A stretch of 64,000 bases of DNA from Cucumis sativus (taxonomy: Eukaryota; Streptophyta; Magnoliopsida; Cucurbitales; Cucurbitaceae), in NCBI RefSeq assembly GCF_000004075.3, contig NC_026659.2, positions 29,530,272-29,594,271 on the forward strand, written 5' to 3'. A model generated the notes under the pieces. It did no database searches. It was given only the letters and a program-made list of their open reading frames with translations, and was not told the origin of the DNA. Shown here one piece after another: positions 26,280 to 37,700 of the stretch; positions within the stretch are counted from its first letter, which is position 1, and each line of letters opens with the position of its first letter. The position numbers and the translations under genes are program-made.

Positions 26280-29132
26280 CTAAGCAGATTTACATAGAGT
26301 ATAACCAGAGATTATACAACTCAAGGCAAAAGCTACAAACGCAACAATGGAAAATCCCAACGACCCGGTAGCCATATCTGGAAACTTGTCCTTTCCCCAA
26401 TTGGATTGCCAATCATCGATTCGGGTGGCAGCCGAAGACGAAGCTGATAGAAGAAGATATGCTATTATCTGTAGCAGAACAACGCTGTCATCAATTTCTT
26501 TATGATTATCGCACCAAGTGTAGTGAACCTCGAACACTAACGAAATGTTTATTAGTAAGTTCATGTGAAATTGAATGTTTGAATCATGACTCAGTTCTAT
26601 CCATAAAGTTAATGGTTAGTCTATGAAAAAAAATGCAAAAACTACCTTTGACTACAAGAGTTATTACAATTGTATCTTAGCTTTTTCACTTTAAACAATC
26701 ATTCAACTTACTCATCCTAACTCCATATAGTTGCAACTTGAAAAATGTGCAGCCCTGCCTCTAACCACAAGGTTTAAGGTCGTTACACTTCAATTCCAAA
26801 CCTTAAATCATTCTTAAATTACAAGGACTGTTTTGCACTAACACCATTGAACTTTTTAACTCAGATGACTATTAAAACTCAAGCACTTATAGCACAAGTG
26901 TAATAAGAATTAATTGCAACGATTTTACAACTTCATAGGAAATTTTCTTTTTTTTTCAAGTGCATAACAAGGGTAGATGACTCGAACTCAAAACCTCTTG
27001 GTGGCTAAGACATATGTCTACGAGTTAGCATGATAGACCAAATTCGAAAAACAAAGGTGGTTGATCGGAGATAAGGAGGGGCTCGATTAGCATCGGTTTG
27101 GGGAAGTCCACAACGACATTTTTTAAAAAGAAAACTAAAGGATAATACCGACCGACAACTGATTTGCACTCCCCAATGATCAAGGTCAATTTGAACATTT
27201 GCTAAATCGATAATAGTCAGTTTGGTGGCAGTTAGATCTGAAAATTGATGCACACCCCTACATATCTCACTTGAGATATGCTCACTTTTATCGGTTTAGA
27301 ATACAAGGTTTGGCCGGAAGTTAATTTTTCTTTAATTTTTTACAGCCAAGTGATTATTAATGTCCATACTAGATTCTTTGCTGCAAATTAAAGCTAGTTT
27401 CCTTACGAACTTTAAGAATAAAAAGGAAAAATAAGAAAATGCGAGGGAAAGGCGGCAGTAGCAGAGAAAAGGTAATAAAAAGGATGCCCAAAAGCTAAGG
27501 CAAATAAAATGGAAAGAATATAAGGAAAGTTACTCAACCAAACCAAATCAATCCAAGTTTTTCCAACCACTACTCTGTTATTAATATAAAAATTGAGTGA
27601 CTTTATGGTAAAAGTATTAGTAAGCTCTTCATGGAGAGCGCTTGCAGATTATATCTATTTTTCTTTCTCGGATAACCCATCTAACACTATGACATTTGGG
27701 TGTTAAAGACGTCAGTAAGATGTTAAATATTGGGTGTTAAAGACGTCAGTAAGATGTTAAATATTGGGTGTTAAAGACGTCAGTAAGATGTTAAATATTG
27801 GGTGTTAAAGACGTCAGTAAGATGTTAAATATTGGGTGTTAAAGACGTCAGTAAGATGTTAAATATTGGGTGTTAAAGACGGCAGGAAGATGTTAAATAT
27901 TGAAGAACTTGCAGATTCTTCTGTATGAAAAAGGTAAGAAAAAGCTTCATGATGAATGGAAAAATTTTCAGTAAAGGAATACAGAAAGAGAACCATCTAT
28001 CTAATGACTGTTGGGAATTATGCATAACTTTTCTATCTTCAGTGGGTCCTATAAGCTATCATAATCGATACACAATAATGTCATCTAAATTAAGGACTAA
28101 ACTATTGGCTTAATCTTAGCCATCCATTTTTGGGTTAGGTAATGAGATTATAGCAGAGTTAATAATGAACAGATTGAAATTCAGAAACCCAATTTCAAGC
28201 CAAAACAGAAACTTGCCTGATCAATGAAGAAATCAAAGTATTGCTTGAAGTGATTACGGATCACGTGTTTTCCAGTAGAGAGAAAATAGACAAGATCATA
28301 GGATTGAAGTGCAGAGTAAACAAATCCAATAACATTGACTGCCATACAGTACCTACAAATTTAATGAAATTTCCAAATTGAATAACTCCATAAAATTTGA
28401 TATTTTACTAGTAAGAAACGATTTCATTGAACAAACTAATTACCTGAATTCCTTATAGCGATAGAATGAATCCAAAGCCCAGCCCTGATCCTTATCAGAA
28501 GCCATAACCGAAACCGATACCAAACAGAAGGCAAATCCACAAATTCTAAACCCTAACAAGATCTTCTTCCTCAATTCCTCCCTCTTAATTTTCTTAATCG
28601 ACAAAGTCTCCATCAATTTCCGTCCTCGCCCAACCTTACCACCATCTCCATCATCTCCATCGCCACTCTCAACATCGCCATCACTATCAATAACCTCTTC
28701 CACTTTCCGTATTCCCTGTATTTCAGTATCTACCTTGGTCACAACAATCGGCTCAGACGGCTGCGCGCGGTTGGCTGCTACAGGTCTTGGAGATGGAGAA
28801 TTAGCAGAGGGAGGTAAGTGTAAGTCCTGAAGGGGTGTAATGGAGAGGGCGTGGTCGATGGAGGAGTTTCCAGGAGAGTGACAAGTGTGATCGGAGAAAT
28901 CGGAGGAGATGGAGGGAGAGTGGAGAGGCGGCGAGGGATCTTTGTTGGTGGAGAGGGAATGAGGAGGTGAAGAGCAGGCAGAGAGATGGAGATGGGATTC
29001 GTTGTCGTCTTCGCCTTCATCTGATTGGTTATGGTGGGGATGTTCTTGTTCTGGTGGTTCTTCCATGGATTTTGGTAGTTCTTCCTTTTTCATTTCTGCT
29101 TCAGAGTTCGATGCTGATGCTGATGCTGCCAT
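26280..29132 (-). CDS. CASPL4A: CASP-like protein 4A (four-TM MARVEL-like)
   Basis: Three minus-strand exons: 29132-28444, 28352-28217 and 26468-26280, coding for 337 residues. Residues 1-185 are a Ser/Pro/Asp/Glu-rich, low-complexity cytosolic tail. The CASP fold follows: TM1 about 191-210 with the conserved Arg (R196 in GFRICGF), TM2 about 232-254, TM3 about 269-290 with the conserved Asp (D274 in FFIDQ), the second loop RIDDWQSNWGKD, and TM4 about 314-334. CASP-like proteins are plasma-membrane scaffolds related to Casparian-strip proteins; the role of subgroup 4A is not well defined. The start at 29132 was preferred because an in-frame upstream ATG at 29213 would add 27 residues with a hydrophobic run, giving a fifth membrane segment. 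Intron 1 is GT-AG. Intron 2 (28216-26469) starts with GC in the context CAG|GCAAGT, and its predicted join restores QIIAYLLLSASSS without a frame change. Intron 2 holds a 34-bp minisatellite. Confidence 0.9.
27696..27902. repeat. 34-bp minisatellite, 6 copies, in CASPL4A intron 2
   Basis: GACGTCAGTAAGATG recurs at 27708, 27742, 27776, 27810 and 27844 with exact 34-bp spacing, and a sixth copy at 27878 reads GACGGCAGGAAGATG. The first five cores are identical. The unit contains the palindrome GACGTC and a TGACG (bZIP-type) core on the complement, which is broken in the sixth copy. Near-perfect identity implies recent expansion. Confidence 0.95.
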
Positions 29133-30023
29133 GGAAGCTGCACTTTGGTGAGTGGACTCTCTAACTAGAAGAAAAAGAACGAACAACAATATTTTTACAC
29201 CAATCTCTTCCAATTTTCTCCTTGGAACCTATATGCTTCTTTTTGTATATTTTTCTAAAGAAAAAAAAAAGTATTTACATATTCCCTTAATTTTAGGAAA
29301 AATATTTACATAACACCAAAATTAAAAATGTCCATATTTAGGGATATAACAAGGTATTAGTGTGGAAATATTCATAAAACCTCCGTTTGGATGGATATTT
29401 AAGAAACCAACTCCGAAAAAACAAAAATAGATTTAAATATATAAATAAATATTTTACAACTTTTAAACGGGTTAAGATATCAATAATTATCTATCAAATT
29501 GAAAATATAATAAAGTTCATTAATACTATACTCTATCGTTCGTCAATGAACTTTACTCTATACTAAATTTTATCATATTATCAATAAACTTAAGTAATGT
29601 TATCAATGAAAATATAAACTTTTTAAGTTTGGTTGTGATGTTTAGAGTTTAAGATTATTGTTAATACATGAATTGACTAAGATATTATACTTCCAATCAC
29701 AAGTCTAGAAATTTGCATTATTAATTTCCTCGTGTTTAACCTAAAAATCACCTTGCAAAAGTCCACTACCACATCCTAGAGTCTGTCATATGGATGGATT
29801 CCAACCTATGCATACTAAAAAGAAAACATACATTAATTAAGCACATCCACTCTTCTACATCCTATACTATAAAAGACTTAGAATTCAGCCCAATTTTTTT
29901 AAAAGAATTAATACGTGACATATATTATATTGCACACATATATTTGTTGTTATGAGAAAATTATTTATCTAAATTTTCTCATAAAAGATACTTATTTAAA
30001 AAATAAAAAACCAATAAGAAAGT

Positions 30024-30030
30024 GCCACGT
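30024..30030 (-). promoter_or_regulatory. ABRE-like ACGTGGC upstream of CASPL4A
   Basis: On the gene's strand the bases read ACGTGGC within AAAACGTGGCAC, about 0.9 kb before the start codon. This matches the ABRE core for ABA-linked bZIP factors. A single distal match is weak support. Confidence 0.25.
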
Positions 30031-31835
30031 TTTCATATTGGACGGTGAATGGTTGGAAGGCTAAATTCAATTTTGGCTCTTTCCCTTTTGTCGTCATCCT
30101 GTGGGTCCAGTTAGGATGCCACTCCCTAAAGCACAAGTGGCCGCCCGTTATTGGTTGTAAAGACTTTGCAAATTTGCTCTTTGGTTTTTTTTAGAAATTA
30201 TAAATTTAGCCCACACTTACTATTTTTACAAAAGTAACTCACTATTTCTCGCGGTCTTCATTTCGGATGGAAAATTATCAATTTAAACTTTTAAACTTAA
30301 ATTGTGTCCGTCTAAAGTCTAGAGTTTAAGCAGAATATTATATCAATTTACACGTTGTACTATGTTTTTAGAGTAATTATGATTGGTGGTAAATTATGAA
30401 GAATAATTAAGTTTATAACAATATTTTAAAAAATTACAAATATAGCAAACGATAATAAGGTGAAAAAAGGAAAATTATATTTATTGTCCCTAAGTTTTAA
30501 GTTAGTTTTCATTTTCTTCTTAAAGAAAAAACATTACATTAAGTCCTTTTATAGACATGTCTACACATTTTCTTGATGATGGCTCAATTGCTTTTTGCAA
30601 ACAGGTTTGGGTCTCAATGTGGGCTGTCACGATTTAGAATGACTTTTTCTTTATACGATCAAATGCCGATGTGTTTCAATCAACCTATATAAACTCTATA
30701 CGAAATTTGAAAGGTAAAATCTTAAGATTGAGTGTAATATTATGTTTTCATTTTAAATAATTAATAATATTTGACCCTATTTTACAAAGCAAAGAAAGAA
30801 ATAGAAATTTGAATCGTCTATATGTTGTTTTAAATAGTTGTTACTTGAAAAATTTATGAATCAATAGAATTTTCATTTTAACAAGAAGAGAAGAATAAGT
30901 TTAGAGAGTACTATCCATATTGATGAATGAATGGAAAAGTAAATGGATCCAAAGAATTTCTCTCTCAAACAATGGAGGAAACAACTGATTGAGTATTGCT
31001 ACAAATCTCTTATATAACAAATTGTTAAAATCTCAACTTCAGTTTCAGTTCTTCTAATTGTTTATCTGTTTCACTAATTTTCACTGTTCTTTACGTTTTT
31101 TTGTTCCTCGTCGCCTCCTCTTGCACAACTCATCTTTTCTACTCCAATGGGTAGATCACTTTCATATCTAGGGAGGCCAACCTCTCGAAATTACAGAAAA
31201 GCAATTCATAATGCATAAACAAAAATTAAAGGAAAAAAATTGAGTACCACTTCAATCCATCCAAACGAATGATTAAATGTTCAAGCAGTTCGTTCTGTCA
31301 TGGTTTAAATAGACATCTTTAAAATGATTGTTTTTACGTGTGTTGATCAATTTTTTTTTTATAATATACAAATCTCAACATGTAGGGATAACTATATCAT
31401 CTCAAAAAGTTGTCTATTGACACAATTAGAGACAAATAAGTAGCGGTGTTAAAAAAACGGTAATCCAATCAATCCGATTACCCAACTAATTAAGAGTTCA
31501 TTAAATTTTGTCAAACCATGGGGTTTGGTTGACCCGATCTAGTTATAATATATATATATATTATTATATCATTATATCTATAAACCTAAAAGCTAAAAGT
31601 AACCCTCCATGGTAGACTTGTGTGTTGAAAAAACACCTTGTGTGTTGAAAAAACCATATGAAAATAATTTGTCTAAATTATGGAGAGATGAAAAAAAAAA
31701 CCAATTCTCCAACTCAAATCAACCCAACCTGAATTTTTTGGATTGGGTTGATCCTTGCCTATTGAACCGATATCATTTTTTTGTCAACTCGAATTGGATT
31801 GGTCCATAATTTCTTCTCCAACTCGACTTATGCAT

Positions 31836-32520
31836 TGTGAGACCCGTTTTTAATTTGAGTATAAGAAGTAAAATCTAGCTAAGTGTTTTGGAATTGGCGT
31901 TTTGGATAAGAAGATGTGTTTTAAAATAAGACTTTGCGATAAGAAATTTGCGTTTCAATCAATCTGCGGAAAGGATTAAGTGATAAAATTTTATATGGTT
32001 AAGTATAAGTTTTGTTATTTGGAAGTTAGTTCGCGAGAAAGTTTTGAGAAAAGAAGGATTTGTGATAGGACCTATAAGGCTAAACGCTCACAAGAGAAAG
32101 AGTCTTTGCAAAAAAAGGTTGGGTAGTCCGTATGAGTTATTGCGTTAAGATTTTCAAAAGTTATGTTAAGCTAGCGCAGTTAAAGCTATTCGCAGAATGA
32201 AATTAGGCAAGAAGAAAGGTTTGGCGAGAAAATGTCAAATCTGATTTGACAAAGTTAACGTGTAAGATTAAGGATTTAAACATAATCAAGATAAATATTA
32301 ATTTTACACGGGTGAGGTTTTAAGTAGGAGATGACAATCAGACAAAGAACTAATTAAGGATGACTAATCCGGGTTAAAGAGTAGTATAAATAAAAGATTT
32401 GGGTCACTAAGTAAGAGAGATTTCTAGAAATTTTGAAGTGTTGAAATGGTGTCATTTTATTTCCGTGAGAATGCTACACGAGAAAGAAAGAAAAAAAAAG
32501 AGATTTTCAATTGTAGGATT
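31836..32520 (+). mobile_element. Possible degenerate LTR or solo-LTR
   Basis: The segment begins near TGTGAGACCCG and differs in composition from its AT-rich flanks, being richer in AAG, GAT and GCG words. It contains a TATAAATAAAAG box near 32386 followed by sequence that could be a transcript leader. No coding region, primer-binding site or partner LTR was found, so this is a tentative reading. Confidence 0.25.
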
Positions 32521-34609
32521 AAGTATTTGTGAGTGCTTTTCTTACCAAAGTGTTTATGCATGTATTTCTTAAATACGTTTATGGTAAATGAGATCAAGTC
32601 ATAAAAAGTTTTGTTTTTTTTTAGTTTTAAAATTTTTACTTGATCCAAGAGTAAATAAAAAGATAAATATATAAATGGTTAACAAATAATAACATAACCT
32701 AAATGATTTTCAAATGAATGACGAAAACTACTTACAACTATTTGAATTCATGGTCATAGCAAGTTTATATACGTACCAAAATTCTTCTTGTCCCACGTTA
32801 TATTTAAAATTTAAAGTTGAAAAGTGTAAAACTCCCTAAGAAGCTTGCAAAAGTGGATAGAGTGGTTATTGAATCTTTCCCCTTCCTACATACTATTGTT
32901 TATTTGGATGTGTAGATGTGCGTTTTTAGATATTAGACAAAGTTTAGGTGCTATGTTAATGTTCACAAAGAATCAATATGAACCGATACCATTTCGGTTT
33001 TTATATTACTTCTAGGACCATCACACATTCAGGTTCAGTCAAGAAGCTATGGTTATAATTGATTCAAAGCAACAACAAATGAATCAAATTAAACACACTA
33101 ATTTTGCATGCATGAAAAAGACAAAGTTTATGAAAAACTTACCCTTGAAGCTTCAAATTAAAGTTTGATTCTTCAACGATCTGCTATTCTATATCATTAG
33201 CGTTAGAATGGATTGGTGAAACTCTTTGATAGAATGACTTTTGTTTAGAGAAAATAGAGAGATGTTTTACTAAACTTCTCATAACTTCGTTAATTAACCT
33301 CAAATCTCAAACTCAATTGAAGAAGAGATTGACACTTAATCTCTACCAAAATTAGTGAGAATTGTGGAATTATTTGAAGATCAAGACACTAAGATGAAGC
33401 TAGCACCTTTATTCATTCTTCCACTGAAAGTAGGAAAAACCTAGATTTGCGATGATAATATAGGGGAAAGAAGGAGACATAGTACCGTTAATTGAAATTT
33501 CAGGATTTTTTAAAGACTTTTGGTAAATATAATAACAATTACATCATCACGTTGCAAGTCAATGTTGCACGTCAAAAACATTTGATGTAAGCCTAATAAC
33601 TTACTTGTGAAGTGTTCGAATTAGATCAAGTGAGAAACTAGTTCTCTTTATCTCTTGATTATTGGTCAAAAGATAATCGTCTAATTCTTTTCTTAGATTG
33701 ATGTCAATTGATTTAGATATCTCAAAATCTATTGTTAGAGATCAAACGAAAGGATTTATAATTTATATTTTTAAATTTCTTGGATTTTTATATAGTGCCT
33801 GAATTAATCAAAGTTGTTTCTATTTTTTTTTTGTTTCTTTCAACAAAGGGACAATAAAATCATGGTTCACTTCAATTTAGTTTGTGAGAATGAGCCTTAA
33901 AAGGTAAGAAAGGGATAAACTAAGTTTGTTGAACATAACATATAGAAACGAAAGGAAGTCGAGGTTCAAAGTTTTAGAGAATCAAATGTGATATATTATT
34001 TTACCAAATTTTCTTATTCCTTATTAAAAATAAAGGAAAAAAAAAAAAAAACCCTTTGATTAGTCTTTTTTTTTTATAGGGATGGATGAAAATTGTAATG
34101 CCCATTAAAATTTAGACAAATGTTTGAATGAAATGTTAGAGCCATTTGATCAAATATGATTATGAAATATGGATGGGTTTCCATTCACCAACTCAAAAGA
34201 AAAAAAGAATATTTAGATATGTTCTATTTTGTTGAAGATGATGTTTAATTAATTTAACACCAATCTTTGAATTCTTGTTTAATAAGCCAATGGCATGCCT
34301 CATCCAAAATATGGAATCTAGGAGACACCCATCAAAATCAATATATGCTTTTTTTCTCTTTATTATATTTTTCTTTTGTTACAAACCATTTTCAAGTCAC
34401 TGCCAAATCAACATTCAACAAATGTCTAATAACAAATGCATATTGTAAAATAGATTATACTTTTTTTCTATGATATGTAAGAATCAAAATTCTTAAGTGA
34501 AGATTATGCGCATAACACTCTCTCCCACCACTCTCTCTTATCTATATTCTATGTTTAGATATATACATACAAAAAAACGAATGAAAATGATAAAACTGTA
34601 AAATTTTAA

Positions 34610-34703
34610 ATTCTATCAATGATAGATGTTGATAGACATTGATATAGTCAACGCATATATAGACGCAGATAAAAGTCTATCAATATTTATCACATATAGA
34701 ATC
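34610..34703. mobile_element. MITE-like inverted repeat
   Basis: The left arm ATTCTATCAATGATAGATG (34610-) matches the reverse complement of the right arm (ATTCTATATGTGATAAATATT, ending 34703) with a few changes. The centre repeats GATAGAC/GTCTATC words. It belongs with the copies at 8048 and 52551. Confidence 0.5.
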
Positions 34704-37700
34704 TACAAGTTTACTGTATTTTATAAATATTTTAGTTGAGTATGCTATATTTGAAAACGTATTTAAAAATAATGATAAAATAAATAAATAAATAAAAGTT
34801 TCTCCCTCAATTCTCATGAAGAGCACATTCTCCACTATTTCATTGCTCAAATCCATAAACTTTTTGTATAAATTTGGATGGACATTCATGGAAGGAAAAT
34901 AAAGAAAGGAAAAAGGTTCTTCCATTGAAATAAAGATTAAATCATTCTAAAATTCTTTTCATATTTGACATTTTTATTAAGTAATCTTCTCCTTTTTATG
35001 TTTCCTTTTTTTTTTCTTTATGAACTATTTAGTAACCATATCAATTCTTTTGAAAAGAAATTTGAAAATTTTGTATTTTTAGTTTTGTATGTTTGGACTC
35101 CATTCTAACAAAAAATATTTCAAAGAATAAGTATAGATGTATATTTGTTAAGTTATATATTCTCAATTAACAATTATAATAATGAAAGTGTAGCAATTTT
35201 GAATGAAGTACTCCATGAAAATATAATAATGCCTCAAAATGCCTAAAACAAACATAGTTTACAAAGTTTGTAAGCATAAATATATTGAATGAACTTTTGC
35301 CATCTTTTAAGAGCCAAATAAGTTTTAAATTAGTCCCCATGTAGTTGGATGGTGACTCACCTATGCACTTCATCAATGTGCATTTGTTTCAATATATGAA
35401 AAAGAAAAACACACTTTTCTTAACAAAAAAAAAACCCCACTCCCATTTCTTAAATCTATGTAAAAACAAAATAAATGCAATCACAATTCACAACATAGAT
35501 TATTATTTTAAATTCAAATGTTAATTATTCTTTTTTTCTTTTTTTCTTTTTGTCTATTCTTTAGTTAACCTTAAACCCCTATGAATGGTTGTATATATGT
35601 TGATACCCAATTTTCCTAATTTAATTCATCATAAAGTTCATACCAACTTTGCAACACAAATAAATAAATACCAAATTGCATTATTTAAAAGGATGATATT
35701 AAGATTCAAAAATGATTTCATTATCTTTGCAATGAGTTCATGAAATATTTGTATAATTAAGGCTGGCGTTTTTAAAATATTAAATCTATAAATATTAATT
35801 TCACCTTAAATTTCTTATTAATGTTGTGAAATCCGTTTTGAAAACTAAAAGAAAAGTTTAAAAAAAATTAGTTTTTTTAAAATTAAGTCTATAATTAAAT
35901 TAATTCCTCTAGCTTACATCTCTAAATTTCTTGTTTTTATATCTAAATTTTATCCATGTTTTGAAAAATCAAATCAAAATTTAAAAAGTAAAAAATTATA
36001 GTAACATTGTTTTTGTTTTTGGAACTCGGCTAAGGATGCAACATTTAATTTATACTTAAAAAATTAATACAACCAATGGTAAGAAAATATGATTAATTTT
36101 ATAAAATTAAAAACAAAAAATGAAATGGTTATCAAACAAGTTTTAAGTTATCAAATAGAGTCTAAATTGTTTGTAGTTGATCAACTTCTTAATTTTACGT
36201 TTGGATTTTTGGTTAACATAACATAACTCATGCGTCAAAAATCATACACCTTTATTGGTTGCTAGGGATGATTTTAGACCAAAAATTGTATCAACTAACA
36301 ATTAGAAATGACAAAATTAAGAAGAAACATGGCACAAGTCGAAGTCAGTAGTAAGAATTAAAGTGGCTTTTAGGAAAAGGGGTTAACTTAGGTCAGGTTC
36401 AAGCCAACAACGTCAATCGAGGTCAACCTTTGTCAAATTGCAACGACATAAGTTTTTTGCATGTCCCAACCCAAAGTAACATTGTAGGTTTAAATATTGC
36501 CTAAGGAAGATGTTTGCCAAGGCCGACTCTAGCCAAACCCAAAATTGGGTACGCTCTTTGATTTGGTTTGTCATCTAATAATTCTAAGAACGATTCAAAA
36601 ACATCTTGTAGAACATACCGTGATCAACTTTTTCAATAAATATATAATTATAGTTTCATACGAGGTAACTTGAATCTTTTTCTCAAAATCTCTAGTATCA
36701 GAGTGTACGGTACTTGGAGAGTACTGACAAGCAAACACGATGTGTGAATTTTTTCATTCTTTACCTTTTGAAACAAATTCACTTGAATGATGGATGCATT
36801 TTCCTTTGTTAAAAATTTGACATCAACGGTCAAAGTTCGAAATCCTTCTCCTCTTAAATGTTGTATGAAAAGAAGTTTAAATTTATTAGTGATTAACATT
36901 GCAATGAAAGGTAGGGATAAAAGAAAGGAGGACAACATATGAGAAAAAAGAAAAAGAAAAAGAAAAAACAGTTTACATAGGGTATGGAGAAAAATCAAAT
37001 TGTATATTGAGTTGGATGTTGCAAAGATGATTGTGATAAAAGGAATTGATTCTTGAATTAATATATCATATACTGTATATGTTCCTTTTCTGACATGGTT
37101 TGACTAGAAAAAAGAAAGAAAACAATTCACTTTCTATTTGCTATAGTCTTTTTTACACCATTTCTTTTCAATAAAAACACACACAATCTTACAAAATAAG
37201 AGTGAGAATTTCAAAATCTTGCTTAATTTCTACGCCAACTATATATAACTTCTGTCAACAATTACACTATTTTTCTACCTGAGATTTCTTCTTTAGACTG
37301 TGTTTTTCCAAGTGAAGATTGTTGCATGTCACTACCTTCACACCAAATGTGACCAAACTCAAACTCTCATATGCACTTGTTGGACAATGGATTGGAAATG
37401 TTCCAAGAATTTAGCTTAGAAACAGCAGCTCAAAAAATGATAAGGATAGGAAGATTGAAAAGCTACCATTTCCTTTCTATATGTTAGGAAGAAGAATTTT
37501 ATTTTACTACTTGAAAGGGTCATACACTTCCACCACACTTTGTAAGCATGCATGTGTACACACATCCACTTGCCAAGCTTAAATCTTCCAATATGGTACA
37601 ACTTCAAACTATCTTTTTTTCTCTCAAAATTACTTTTTCCTTTGGTCCGACGGTTGTCTAAGGTAAGACCAAAAGTCCATTGGTAGGCTAAGTCCAATGG

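Noticed and set aside
27696..27902. CRISPR-like array
   Set aside because: The units are contiguous 34-bp tandem repeats with no spacers, in a plant intron.
28778..29020. 80-codon minus-strand frame rich in Pro/Thr/Ser
   Set aside because: It is a shadow of CASPL4A exon 1 in another frame.
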